From NCBI GenBank assembly GCA_026388185.1, contig JAPLKG010000008.1, positions 310,001 through 374,000 on the forward strand: a stretch of DNA of 64,000 nt. Reading direction: 5' to 3'. The translations under genes were made by a program, and so were the position numbers. Shown here piece by piece: positions 10,149-19,244 of the stretch (positions are counted from its first letter, which is position 1; the number at the start of each line of letters is the position of its first letter). A model generated the notes under the pieces. That model saw only the letters and a list, made by a program, of their open reading frames with translations, was not told the origin of the DNA and ran no database searches. The stretch comes from Candidatus Eisenbacteria bacterium. Lineage in GTDB: Bacteria > Eisenbacteria > RBG-16-71-46 > JAFGJU01.

Positions 10149-10190
10149 AATGGAATGGGTGTCGTATCCAGCGACACCTATTCCATTTTC
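10149..10190 (+). terminator. Rho-independent terminator
   Basis: An inverted repeat of 14 base pairs with one G-T wobble (TGGAATGGGTGTCG at 10151-10164 and its partner at 10172-10185) encloses a seven-base loop. It extends by two A-T pairs into a following TTTT run. It lies 23 bases after the PorV-like gene and closes the envelope block. Confidence 0.88.
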
Positions 10191-10213
10191 CGGGCTGAAA
10201 GGTAGCCAGTACC

Positions 10214-11713
10214 GTGATGGCGTCTCTGTCTGCAAGAACTCTTGTCCTGGCATTGGTGGTCTCAGCCTCTTGCGCTGTCGTAACGCCACTTAGTGCCGGA
10301 GGTTTTCCCGTTGAGGGCACGGGAGACATCGAGTTCCAGGCGGACTGTGCCAGCTTTCTTGGACCCGACGGTACGGTTGAAGAGGAATTCTATGTCAGGG
10401 TGCAGAGCGAGCAGCTCAACTTCGAGAGAAGAGGCAAGAAGAATGAAGCTCACGTGCTTCTGACAGTGACTTTCGTCAACGAGTTGGGAGACGCCTACGA
10501 GATCAAGAGCCGGGAGTTCACCCCCGATCTGGAGGACAAGCCTGCGCGGGATGACTCCAATCTCTTCATGGTGCGTTACCCGATAACTCCCGCCGCAAAA
10601 AAGGTCCTAATCACGCTCGAAGATTTGAGGGCGCGCAGGCGGGGCATTTTCTACCTGTTCACCAAGGAAAGAAGGAAGGGAATCGCTGAGGCTGACGTCG
10701 AGGTTTCTGTACCCCTTTCCGGGACTCTCTCCATGAGCGACATCCAATTTGCGCGCTCCGTCAGTCCCAGTCAGTCGCAGAGTTCCGGATCCTTCGCGAA
10801 GAGCGGGCTTGACGTGATTCCGAATCCTACAAGAAGCTACGGTCTCCGAAGGGGAACGCTGTTTGCCTATTTTGAGGTCTACGATCAGACAGAATTCGCC
10901 CTCGAGAGGGGCAGAGTCTTCTACGACGTCGTGACGTCCATTCTGGACGTTAACAGGGAAACAGCGCTCTCAGACACCCAGAAAATCGTGTCGTCTTCTC
11001 GGCAATGGGTGCACACGATAGCCTTGGACGTCTCAAAATTGCCGACCGGAAGCTACTGGTTCAGGACCGAAGTCTGCCAGCAAGAAGGACTGAATAGAAT
11101 TCTGCGTCAGAGCCAATTCAATGTGCTCTGGCAGGACGCTTCCTGGCAGAGGAACGACAGCTACGTCCTCGATGAAGCCAGTCTCTTTCTTACCAACGGG
11201 CAGTACAAGGCGTTCAAGCGCATGAATGCCGGAGAGAGAGAAGGATTCCTCGACGGATTCTGGAGACGCCTGGACCCCACGCCCGGAACCGCGACAAATG
11301 AGGTCAGGGAGGAGTTCGATCGAAGGGTAGCCTACGCAAACGCCCAGTTTTCCTTCTTCACCAAGGGCATGCTGTCCGACCGCGGGCGGATCTACGTGAG
11401 ATACGGAGAGCCGGACCTCATCGACAAGCAAGTCGTGCCGACGGCGGGAGACGCGGCAGATATTCTCCTGGATGCCACCCTGAGCACGGAACAGGAAAAT
11501 CTGGACCGCAGAGGAATAACGCCGAGGCTTGTCGGAAATGACAAGAGATCGTACGAAGTGTGGATATACAACATGAAGGGGAGGCCCCTGTTCTCGGGAC
11601 AGGATCAGATGATGACGCAGTCGCTCGGGTTGAAGTTCGTATTTGTTGACGACACAGGCGCTGGGAACTACGTGCTTGACTACAGCAGCGACCGCAGCAA
11701 CAAGTACCGCTAG
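10214..11713 (+). CDS. GWxTD domain-containing secreted protein
   Basis: 499 residues. GTG 10214 (or ATG 10217) follows GAAAGG with about 11 bases spacing. A signal peptide (LVLALVVSASCAVVTPLSAGG) precedes beta-rich regions. The C-terminal third matches the GWxTD family (RIYVRYGEPDLIDKQ, RSYEVWIYNMKG, KFVFVDDTGAGNYVL), a module of unknown function frequent in Acidobacteria, Eisenbacteria and related lineages. The segment LFLTNGQYKAFKRMNAGERE before it is also typical. The gene stands after a terminator, so it is probably a separate unit. Its role is unknown, and the periplasmic or surface location is inferred from the leader. Confidence 0.82.
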   Translation: MMASLSARTLVLALVVSASCAVVTPLSAGGFPVEGTGDIEFQADCASFLGPDGTVEEEFYVRVQSEQLNFERRGKKNEAHVLLTVTFVNELGDAYEIKSREFTPDLEDKPARDDSNLFMVRYPITPAAKKVLITLEDLRARRRGIFYLFTKERRKGIAEADVEVSVPLSGTLSMSDIQFARSVSPSQSQSSGSFAKSGLDVIPNPTRSYGLRRGTLFAYFEVYDQTEFALERGRVFYDVVTSILDVNRETALSDTQKIVSSSRQWVHTIALDVSKLPTGSYWFRTEVCQQEGLNRILRQSQFNVLWQDASWQRNDSYVLDEASLFLTNGQYKAFKRMNAGEREGFLDGFWRRLDPTPGTATNEVREEFDRRVAYANAQFSFFTKGMLSDRGRIYVRYGEPDLIDKQVVPTAGDAADILLDATLSTEQENLDRRGITPRLVGNDKRSYEVWIYNMKGRPLFSGQDQMMTQSLGLKFVFVDDTGAGNYVLDYSSDRSNKYR

Positions 11714-11784
11714 CTTTTTGTCGCAGAAACGGGCTCCGCATCTCCCGGTGGTACTCCGCATTCCTGCGGCGCGCGGGTTTTCGC

Positions 11785-11814
11785 TTGACATTCCATGCCC
11801 GCCTCTCTTATACA
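11785..11814 (+). promoter_or_regulatory. sigma70-type promoter of the glycolytic cluster
   Basis: A perfect -35 TTGACA (11785-11790) is followed after 18 bases by TATACA (11809-11814). It lies about 65 bases upstream of the first phosphofructokinase start and after the GWxTD stop, the right place to drive the glycolytic genes. Confidence 0.6.
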
Positions 11815-11879
11815 TATTTCACCAATCTTGTGAGAACGGACGTCTTTTCCGTGTGGTTTTCTATTCGGTGGAGGTCAAA

Positions 11880-12917
11880 GTGAGGATTGCAATCCTGACC
11901 GGTGGTGGTGATTGTCCCGGTCTCAACGCTGTCATAAGGGCTGTGGTCAGGAGGACGTTTCAAAGCTACGGAGGTCAAGTTCTGGGCATAAGTGACGGGT
12001 GGGCGGGACTAATTGAGGGAAGGCTTTCCCCGCTGGACATGCGCGCAGTTTCTGGGATTCTTCCCAAAGGCGGGACTATACTGGGCACGTCCAGAACGAA
12101 TCCGTTCAAGGTGGAACAAGGTGTGGAGAGGATCAGGGAAAATCTGGCGAAATTCGGCATCGAGGCCTTGATCGTGGTTGGAGGGGAAGACACCCTGGGC
12201 GTGGCCACCACACTTTTCGAAATGGGTTTCAAGATCGTCGGCGTACCGAAGACAATCGACAATGACCTCTCCGGGACGGACTACACCTTCGGATTTGACA
12301 CGGCCGTGAACGTCGCCACTGAGGCCATAGACAGGCTCCACACCACTGCCGAATCCCACAACCGCGTCATGGTGGTGGAAGTCATGGGCAGGCACACGGG
12401 TTGGATAGCAGTGGAGGCCGGCATGGCAGGTGGGGCCGATGTCGTGCTGATACCCGAGATTCCCATCAGCGTGGACGAGGTCTGTAAGCTCATCGTGCAG
12501 CGTCATCAGAAAGGGAAGGACTTCAGTATCGTTGTCGTGGCGGAGGGCGCCAAATTCCAGGACAAGGACATCTCTCGCATGATTGTGCAGGACGAAAAGG
12601 TGGACGCCTTCGGTCATGTTCGTCTGGGCGGAATCGGTGCCATTCTGGCTCGTGCGATAGAGGAGAAGATAGGGTTCGAAACCAGGTACACGGTGCTGGG
12701 ACACATACAGAGGGGAGGCACCCCGACGGCGTTCGACAGGGTCCTCGGGACTCGATTCGGCGTGGCCGCCGCCGACCTCGTGGCGAAGGGGGATTTCGGC
12801 AAGATGGTCAGCCTTCAGGGCAACAAGATCAGGGCCGTGGACCTCAAGGAAGCGATCGGCAAACTGAAGACGGTCGACATGGAGCTCTACGAGATGGCAA
12901 CCATCTTCTTTGGTTAG
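11880..12917 (+). CDS. 6-phosphofructokinase, predicted PPi-dependent
   Basis: 345 residues from GTG 11880, chosen because GGAGG lies five bases upstream and the protein then starts VRIAILTGGGDCPGLNA, the family N-terminus; the frame remains open upstream but is not PFK-like. It phosphorylates fructose 6-phosphate. The donor-selecting residues read GGEDTLG (Asp where ATP enzymes have Gly) and PKTIDND (Lys where classical ATP enzymes have Gly), the pattern of pyrophosphate-dependent enzymes of the actinobacterial type. MGRHTGW and GGTPTAFDR substrate motifs are intact. A second PFK with the ATP-type GGDG motif lies 2.2 kb downstream. Confidence 0.88.
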   Translation: MRIAILTGGGDCPGLNAVIRAVVRRTFQSYGGQVLGISDGWAGLIEGRLSPLDMRAVSGILPKGGTILGTSRTNPFKVEQGVERIRENLAKFGIEALIVVGGEDTLGVATTLFEMGFKIVGVPKTIDNDLSGTDYTFGFDTAVNVATEAIDRLHTTAESHNRVMVVEVMGRHTGWIAVEAGMAGGADVVLIPEIPISVDEVCKLIVQRHQKGKDFSIVVVAEGAKFQDKDISRMIVQDEKVDAFGHVRLGGIGAILARAIEEKIGFETRYTVLGHIQRGGTPTAFDRVLGTRFGVAAADLVAKGDFGKMVSLQGNKIRAVDLKEAIGKLKTVDMELYEMATIFFG

Positions 12918-12991
12918 ACGAAGCGGAGTGGACGGGTTTTTCGGGCCGCAATCGGGAAGTTACGACGACACGAAAAGCGAGGTATGGAAAA

Positions 12992-13921
12992 GTGACATTG
13001 GTGACCAATCGCGAGCTGCTGCAGAGAGCAACCAAAGAAGGTTACGCAGTCGGAGCCTTCAACACTAACAATCTGGAATTCCTTCAGGCCGTCACCTCAG
13101 CGGCAAGTGAAGAGAACTCACCAGTGATAGTCGCAATCTCCGAGGGGGCGCTCAAGTATGCGGGATTCGGCATGATTGTGACAATGGTGAGAGAGATTGC
13201 CACGAGACTGCCCGTGCCCGTTTCGCTTCATCTTGATCACGGCAAGGATGCTGCCGTTATCAAGGAATGCGTCGAGGGCGGATTCACGTCGGTCATGGTA
13301 GACGCCTCGGACAAGGAATTCGACGAGAACGTCCGGATTACGAGGAGTGTCGTTGAGCTTGCAAGACCCAGGGGTGTTTCCGTCGAGGCCGAGTTGGGCA
13401 GGCTTTCAGGCATAGAGGAGGGGATTTCGGTGACCGAGAGAGAAGCATTTCTGACCGACCCTTCCCAGGCGGCCGAGTTTGTCAAGAGAACGGGTGTAGA
13501 CTCTCTGGCGGTGGCCGTGGGTACGTCGCACGGTGCTTACAAATTCAAAGGAGAGTCCGTCTTGGTGATTGAGAGGATACGCGAGATAAGGGATGCGACG
13601 GGTGGTTTACCGCTCGTTCTTCACGGCGCCTCCGGTGTGAGTCAGGAGCTTGTTGCGAAAGCGACACGCTATGGAGCAAGTCTGGGAAGGCCCGCGGGTG
13701 TTCCGGATGACAGCATCAGAGAAGCAATAAGACTGGGCGTGGGCAAGGTGAACATAGACACAGACATGAGGCTTGCGTTCATGGCCTCGCTGAGGGAGAC
13801 CTTGTCGACCAAGACTAGCGAGTTCGATCCTCGTAAGATACTGGGTCCGGCCAGAGATTCCGTCAAAGAGGTGGTAAAGGGGAAGATGAGGCTCTTTGGG
13901 AGCAGCAATAGGATTTCTTGA
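12992..13921 (+). CDS. fba: class II fructose-bisphosphate aldolase
   Basis: 309 residues from GTG 12992 with GAGG nine bases upstream. Zinc and substrate motifs of the class II family are present: HLDHGKD, EAELG, VGTSHGAYKF and LHGASGV, then KVNIDTDMR, which binds the substrate phosphate. It cleaves fructose 1,6-bisphosphate to GAP and DHAP. Between SGVSQELV and GVGKVN there is a short insertion (residues about 222-240) as in shorter ketose-bisphosphate aldolases. It sits between phosphofructokinase and pyruvate kinase in a same-strand cluster, so a glycolytic role is well supported over tagatose-bisphosphate use. Confidence 0.92.
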   Translation: MTLVTNRELLQRATKEGYAVGAFNTNNLEFLQAVTSAASEENSPVIVAISEGALKYAGFGMIVTMVREIATRLPVPVSLHLDHGKDAAVIKECVEGGFTSVMVDASDKEFDENVRITRSVVELARPRGVSVEAELGRLSGIEEGISVTEREAFLTDPSQAAEFVKRTGVDSLAVAVGTSHGAYKFKGESVLVIERIREIRDATGGLPLVLHGASGVSQELVAKATRYGASLGRPAGVPDDSIREAIRLGVGKVNIDTDMRLAFMASLRETLSTKTSEFDPRKILGPARDSVKEVVKGKMRLFGSSNRIS

Positions 13922-14076
13922 CGACGTTCGCCGGGCTCGAAGGGCCTTGTCGGCATTCTCGGCAACTCCTCCCACCTTTCAGGGGTGAACATCACGCCCC
14001 GTCATCGCCTGCAGCGGCTCAGTGGCAGATTCTACTCCGATCTGCGCACGCCCTTTCACTCTCGGTGGAAACCGCG

Positions 14077-15105
14077 ATGGGAAAATCAAGAATAATCTGC
14101 ACCTTGGGGCCTTCCAGCCAGGACGCGTCCACGCTCGGCGCCATGATGCGAGCGGGGATGGCCGTGGCCAGGCTCAATTTCTCTCACGGCACTCATCGCG
14201 AGCACCAATCTCGACTGGACCTCGTGAGGAGACTAAGCGAGAAACACGGCCGGGACGTGAGGATACTTCAGGATCTCCAGGGTTACAGAATAAGGATCGG
14301 CAAGTTTAAGGGCCGAAAATGGATTGTGCTGAAGGCGGGACAAATAGTTTTTCTGACCAACAAAAGCGAATTGACGGGCCGGGATATCGTGCCTTTCGAC
14401 TACAGGGGTTCGCTGGCCGACATCAAGACAGGTAGTTCAATATACGTTGACGACGGCAACATAGCGTTGAAGGTCCGGACTAAGACCAAGGACTACATTC
14501 GGGCGGAGGTGATCGTTCCGGGAGTGCTCAAGGAGAACAAAGGCGTCAACATCCCGGAAGTCAATCTGCGATTCAAGGGGCTCACGGACAAAGACAGAAC
14601 GGACCTCGAATTCGGCGTCAGGAACAGAGTCGACTTCGTCGCCCAGTCGTTTGTGAGCGGCAAAGAGGACATTCTTTGTCTGAGAAGCGTCCTACGTGAG
14701 AGCCGAGCCGATTGCCGAGTGATCGCAAAGATCGAGAATCGCAGGGGGATAGACAACATAGACGAGATACTGAGTGTGTCCGACGGCATCATGATAGCCC
14801 GCGGAGATATGGGGGTCTCTTTGCCGATATTCCAAATTCCTGTGCTCCAAAAGATGATTATCAGAAAGTGCAAACAAAGAAGAAAATTCGCCGTCACGGC
14901 CACTCAGATGCTTGAAAGCATGACGGAGCACCTGAGGCCCACTCGCGCAGAAGTGAGCGACGTGGCCAACGCGATGATAGACGGCTCGGATTACCTCATG
15001 CTCTCTGCAGAAACGGCCGTCGGCAAGCACCCCGTGGAGGCCGTTGAGATGATGACCGAGATTATCGATTTCACGACGCGTTCTCTCGGAAAACTCCATT
15101 CTTGA
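14077..15105 (+). CDS. pyk: pyruvate kinase, short form lacking the C-terminal domain
   Basis: 342 residues from ATG 14077 (GGTGGA upstream), which gives the family start MGKSRIICTLGPSS; open frame further upstream is not pyruvate-kinase-like. Converts phosphoenolpyruvate plus ADP to pyruvate plus ATP. Catalytic motifs are intact: ARLNFSHG, LQDLQGYRIR, the B-domain, AKIENRRG, ARGDMGVSLP, ATQMLESM and PTRAEVSDVANA. The protein ends soon after LSAETAVGKHPVEAVEMM, so the roughly 120-residue C-terminal allosteric domain of normal (about 470 residue) enzymes is absent. The LQDLQGYRIR motif replaces the common LQDLxGPKIR. No frameshifted C-domain is seen downstream, where the next gene begins within 53 bases. 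Confidence 0.9.
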   Translation: MGKSRIICTLGPSSQDASTLGAMMRAGMAVARLNFSHGTHREHQSRLDLVRRLSEKHGRDVRILQDLQGYRIRIGKFKGRKWIVLKAGQIVFLTNKSELTGRDIVPFDYRGSLADIKTGSSIYVDDGNIALKVRTKTKDYIRAEVIVPGVLKENKGVNIPEVNLRFKGLTDKDRTDLEFGVRNRVDFVAQSFVSGKEDILCLRSVLRESRADCRVIAKIENRRGIDNIDEILSVSDGIMIARGDMGVSLPIFQIPVLQKMIIRKCKQRRKFAVTATQMLESMTEHLRPTRAEVSDVANAMIDGSDYLMLSAETAVGKHPVEAVEMMTEIIDFTTRSLGKLHS

Positions 15106-15157
15106 GAGACTCGTCGAGAGGCAAGGTGCGAGGAGCCTGGAGCGCAGGTAGAACAAC

Positions 15158-16261
15158 ATGAAGAAGACGGCACAACCGAAGAAACGAATTGCAGTTCTCA
15201 CCGGCGGAGGAGATTGCCCCGGCATAAACGCGGTCATCAGGGCGGTGACGAAGAAGGCGATCGTTGCGTACGGCATGGAAGTCATCGGAATCGAAGATGG
15301 CTACGAAGGAATCATTCACGGCTGGCATAGGAAGCTTACGTACGAAGACGTTTCCGGAATACTTACACTGGGTGGTACGATACTTGGCGCCTCCAAGACG
15401 GCAAACCCATACAAGTACGCTGTGAAGCGAAAAGGCAAGCTGGAGTTCGAGGACGTCTCGCGCGTCGCGATCGACAACCTGCAGAAGCTCGACGTAGCGG
15501 GCCTTGTGTGCATAGGCGGAGATGGAACGCTGGGCATTGCACGCGACCTGTGCGAAGACGGCGTCCGCGTCGTCGGAGTGCCGAAGACGATCGACAACGA
15601 CATCAGGGGGACCGACGTCTGCTTCGGTTTTGACTCCGCGGTGTGGGTCGCCACGGAAGGTATTGACAGGATTCACACGACTGCCCAATCGCATCATCGC
15701 ATAATGATTGTGGAGGTGATGGGGCACAAGGCCGGATGGATTGCCCTTCATTCCGGAGTCGCCGGTGGAGGAGACATCATCCTCATCCCGGAGATTCCGT
15801 ATGACGTTGAAAAGATCGCTTTGAAGATACAGGAACGGCATCACAGACGCAGGAGCTTCACCATCGTGGTCGTGGCCGAGGGGGCAAGGCCAAAGGGAGG
15901 AGACGTCGTAATACAGAGGATGGTCAAGGAAAGCGCCGATCCTGTCCGCCTGGGCGGCGTAGGCTTTGTTCTTGGAGAAAAATTGGAGCGACTCACAGGT
16001 TTCGAAACACGAACCACCGTAATGGGACACGTTCAGAGGGGGGGGAGCCCGACGCCGTTTGACAGGGTACTGGCCACCGAGCTGGGTGCAAGGGCGGTGG
16101 ACATGATAGAGGAAAAAGCCTTCGGCCACATGGTGGGGGTGAAAGGAAATGCGCTCGTCGACGTCCCTTTGGGCGTTGTGACGGGAGGGCCAAGGGTGGT
16201 GCCGCGCAACCAGAGATTGTTAGAGGCGGCGCGCGCCCTGGGGACATATTTCGGCGACTGA
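15158..16261 (+). CDS. 6-phosphofructokinase, predicted ATP-dependent
   Basis: 367 residues starting at ATG 15158 with a short lysine-rich lead, then KRIAVLTGGGDCPGINAVI. The donor motif is GGDGTLG (Gly at the position that is Asp in pyrophosphate enzymes), combined with PKTIDND. This Gly/Lys pair is typical of ATP-using members of the PPi-PFK-like clade (family knowledge). MGHKAGW and GGSPTPFDR are intact. It is clearly paralogous to the PFK at 11880 yet diverged. It lies between pyruvate kinase and glycogen phosphorylase, and probably provides the irreversible ATP-driven step beside a reversible PPi enzyme (inference). Confidence 0.87.
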   Translation: MKKTAQPKKRIAVLTGGGDCPGINAVIRAVTKKAIVAYGMEVIGIEDGYEGIIHGWHRKLTYEDVSGILTLGGTILGASKTANPYKYAVKRKGKLEFEDVSRVAIDNLQKLDVAGLVCIGGDGTLGIARDLCEDGVRVVGVPKTIDNDIRGTDVCFGFDSAVWVATEGIDRIHTTAQSHHRIMIVEVMGHKAGWIALHSGVAGGGDIILIPEIPYDVEKIALKIQERHHRRRSFTIVVVAEGARPKGGDVVIQRMVKESADPVRLGGVGFVLGEKLERLTGFETRTTVMGHVQRGGSPTPFDRVLATELGARAVDMIEEKAFGHMVGVKGNALVDVPLGVVTGGPRVVPRNQRLLEAARALGTYFGD

Positions 16262-16292
16262 TCAGACACGCTGTTCGAACGGAGGCGATGAC

Positions 16293-18011
16293 GTGAATTT
16301 CCGAAAGGAAAAGACGAGGATTGCCTATTTTTCCATGGAGATAGGTCTTGATTCGAAGATACCCACCTACAGCGGAGGTCTGGGGGTCTTGGCCGGGGAC
16401 ACGATAAGATCCTGCGCCGATCTGAACGTGCCCATTATTGCTGTCACCCTTCTGTATCGAGACGGATACTTCCGCCAGAAACTGGACGCGTATGGAAACC
16501 AGGAGGAACTGGCGTCGGAGTGGAATCCAGGGGAACTCCTGGCGCTATTGCCCGTCAAGGTGAGCGTTCAGATAGAGACGAGAACCGTGTCTGTCCAGGC
16601 GTGGGAGTATCTAGTGACGGGTATTGGCGGCCACGTTGTGCCCGTGATTTTCCTGGATGCGGATGTTCCCGAAAACGGAGCGTACGACCGCAGCCTGACG
16701 CATTGCCTCTATGGCGGCGACGACAAGTACAGACTTTGCCAGGAAGTGATATTGGGAGTCGGTGGGGTGAGAATGCTCAAGGAACTCGGATACCACGAGA
16801 TAGTGCGGTACCACATGAATGAAGGTCATTCGAGTCTGCTGACGCTCGAGCTGCTGAACGAGAGAAAGAAATCTGGCGCTGGAAGGAAAAGGGTCGACAA
16901 GATTGACGACACAAGATCCGATTGGGACGTTGACGGAGTGAGGAGGATGTGTGTGTTTACGACCCACACGCCTGTTCCCGCGGGACACGACCAATTCTCT
17001 TATAGTCTTGTGAGTCAGGTGTTTGGCGATTTCATTCCCGTGGACTTCCTGAAGCAAATTGGCGGCGGCGACACGTTCAACATGACTCTTCTGGCCATGA
17101 ATCTGAGCCACTACGAGAATGGCGTTGCAAAGGAGCACGGCAAGGTCTCTCAAGTGCTGTATCCGGGATATCACATCGACTCGATAACCAACGGGATCTA
17201 TTCGGCCAACTGGGTCTGCGACAGCTTCAAGGGGTTGTTCGACAAATACATTCCGGGCTGGAGAAACGACCCGTTCTCTCTGCGTTACGCCCTCAGTATC
17301 CCCAAGGAAGAAATATGGAGCGCTCATCGAGAGGCGAAAAGAGAGCTCATAGACTATACGAACGCCAAGGCAAACGCGGGCATGGATGGCGAAGTTCTGA
17401 CGATCGGCTTCGCGCGCAGGGCGACGGCTTATAAGAGAGCGAATCTCGTCTTCTCTGACGTCGAGAGATTGACGAGTATTGCCGGAACCTCCGGCAGGGT
17501 GCAGTTCATCTTCTCCGGCAAGGCCCACCCCAGAGACATGCAGGGGAAGGAGCTGATCAAGCAGGTGGTTGCCGTGTCCCGGCGACTCGGAGACCAAGTC
17601 AGGGTCGCTTATCTGGAGAACTACGACATGGAATTGGCGAGAATGCTGATTGCCGGAGCAGACCTGTGGCTCAACACGCCTAGAAAACCTGAGGAGGCTT
17701 CCGGAACCTCCGGCATGAAGGCGGCTCACAACGGAGTTCCAAGCCTCAGCATTCTTGACGGCTGGTGGATCGAAGGATGCATCGAGGGTCTCACGGGATG
17801 GTCGATCGGGACGGTCGTGGCTGAGGAGAGCAGCGACGTCGAGGACGCCGGTTATCTGTATGACAGGCTGGAGAAGGTAGTCATTCCCACGTTCTACGGG
17901 AACCGTGACAGGTGGATCGAGATGATGCGGCATTCAATCGCCATCAATGGTTCATTCTTCAACACACACAGGATGGTGCTGCAGTACGTACTGAACGCCT
18001 ACACGTATTGA
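16293..18011 (+). CDS. glgP: alpha-glucan (glycogen) phosphorylase, short GT35 form
   Basis: 572 residues from GTG 16293 with GGAGG about eight bases upstream. It releases glucose 1-phosphate from glycogen or maltodextrin. The N-terminal MEIGLDSKIPTYSGGLGVLAGD, HMNEGHSSL and FTTHTPVPAGHDQF are typical of the short bacterial and archaeal phosphorylases. The C-terminal EEASGTSGMKAAHNG contains the pyridoxal-phosphate lysine. It is much shorter than E. coli GlgP (about 815 residues), consistent with the short family type. Its place after PFK suggests storage glucan feeds glycolysis directly. Confidence 0.9.
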   Translation: MNFRKEKTRIAYFSMEIGLDSKIPTYSGGLGVLAGDTIRSCADLNVPIIAVTLLYRDGYFRQKLDAYGNQEELASEWNPGELLALLPVKVSVQIETRTVSVQAWEYLVTGIGGHVVPVIFLDADVPENGAYDRSLTHCLYGGDDKYRLCQEVILGVGGVRMLKELGYHEIVRYHMNEGHSSLLTLELLNERKKSGAGRKRVDKIDDTRSDWDVDGVRRMCVFTTHTPVPAGHDQFSYSLVSQVFGDFIPVDFLKQIGGGDTFNMTLLAMNLSHYENGVAKEHGKVSQVLYPGYHIDSITNGIYSANWVCDSFKGLFDKYIPGWRNDPFSLRYALSIPKEEIWSAHREAKRELIDYTNAKANAGMDGEVLTIGFARRATAYKRANLVFSDVERLTSIAGTSGRVQFIFSGKAHPRDMQGKELIKQVVAVSRRLGDQVRVAYLENYDMELARMLIAGADLWLNTPRKPEEASGTSGMKAAHNGVPSLSILDGWWIEGCIEGLTGWSIGTVVAEESSDVEDAGYLYDRLEKVVIPTFYGNRDRWIEMMRHSIAINGSFFNTHRMVLQYVLNAYTY

Positions 18012-18121
18012 TGGGCGCTGACAATCGGTGTCGAAGCCCGGTGTCGACGGAACGCACCGCCGCAAGGCCCGAGCAACGTCGAAGACGCGCGTCGGCACGG
18101 CTCCTGCGCCTCACTTTGTGG

Positions 18122-18150
18122 TTCACTTCGAGGGCGTTCTGTGCTAGAGT
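18122..18150 (+). promoter_or_regulatory. candidate promoter of gap-pgk-tpiA
   Basis: TTCACT (18122-18127), a 17-base spacer and TAGAGT (18145-18150), with TG one base upstream of the -10 box (extended -10). It lies in the 178-base gap between glgP and gap. The match is moderate. Confidence 0.35.
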
Positions 18151-18189
18151 TGCCGGCAATAAGTACCCTAGCTAACGGAGGTAAGAGCA

Positions 18190-19194
18190 ATGGCAATCAG
18201 AGTTGGCATTAACGGATTTGGACGGATAGGAAGGCTTGTTCTCAGGTCCGGATACAAGGAAAGCGGCCTCGAATTCGTTGCGGTAAACGACGTGACTGAC
18301 GTAGCCACGATGGCGCATCTGCTCAAGTACGACTCGGTCCACGGGATATTTCCTGACGAGATAAAGAGGGAGGCCGAGACCATCAAAATCGGTTCCAGCG
18401 CCAGCGTGAAGGTATTCTCCGAGAAAGACCCCGCCAATCTACCCTGGAAGTCGCTGGGTGTGGATATTGTGATTGAATCCACGGGCAAGTTCACGGAGAG
18501 GGATCTGGCCGCCAAACACATTTCCGCTGGGGCGAGAAAGGTGATGATTTCCGCGCCGGGAAAGAAGGCCGACGCGACTATTGTGATGGGAGTAAACGAG
18601 AACGTCTACGATCCTTCCAAGCACCACGTTGTTTCCATCGCTTCGTGTACGACGAACTGCCTTGCCCCCGTCGCGAAGGTGCTCAACGACAAATTTCAGA
18701 TTGTTCACGGCCTCATGACGACCATACACGCTTACACGAACGATCAGGTGATTCTTGATTTTCCGCACAAGGATCTGAGAAGGGCCAGGGCGGCGGCCGT
18801 TTCAATGATTCCCACGACGACGGGCGCGGCGAAGGCGATCGGCCTCGTGCTGCCGGAGCTCGAAGGGAAGCTGGACGGCCTGGCAGTGAGGGTGCCCGTG
18901 GTTGACGCCTCTCTGGTGGACCTGGTCGTCGACGTGAAGAAAGCCACGACCGTGGATGAAGTCAGAAACGTCTTCAAGGAAGCCGCGAATGGCGCCATGA
19001 AGCGCTACCTGCAGTACAACGAGGACCCCATCGTCTCTGTTGACATCGTGGGAAATCCGCACAGTTCAATCGTCGACGGACCCCTCTGCTCGGTCATCGG
19101 CGGCACCATGGTCAAGGTTCTGGCCTGGTATGACAACGAGTGGGGTTTCTGTCAGCGTGTGATTGACCTTCTCAGACTCATGATGAAGACCTGA
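18190..19194 (+). CDS. gap: glyceraldehyde-3-phosphate dehydrogenase
   Basis: 334 residues, full length. Start ATG 18190 follows CGGAGGTAAGAGC. The N-terminal Rossmann motif (VGINGFGRIGRLV) binds NAD; the catalytic motif SCTTNCLAPVAK contains the nucleophilic Cys; WYDNEWGFCQR closes the active site. It converts GAP to 1,3-bisphosphoglycerate. Followed by pgk and tpiA in the same direction with short gaps, a classic lower-glycolysis operon. The residue after the first beta strand suggests NAD use, but cofactor preference was not tested. Confidence 0.96.
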   Translation: MAIRVGINGFGRIGRLVLRSGYKESGLEFVAVNDVTDVATMAHLLKYDSVHGIFPDEIKREAETIKIGSSASVKVFSEKDPANLPWKSLGVDIVIESTGKFTERDLAAKHISAGARKVMISAPGKKADATIVMGVNENVYDPSKHHVVSIASCTTNCLAPVAKVLNDKFQIVHGLMTTIHAYTNDQVILDFPHKDLRRARAAAVSMIPTTTGAAKAIGLVLPELEGKLDGLAVRVPVVDASLVDLVVDVKKATTVDEVRNVFKEAANGAMKRYLQYNEDPIVSVDIVGNPHSSIVDGPLCSVIGGTMVKVLAWYDNEWGFCQRVIDLLRLMMKT

Positions 19195-19244
19195 AGAAGG
19201 AAGGGGACCGTCGGAACCGAAGAATCCAGAAAGGGGACTCGGAG

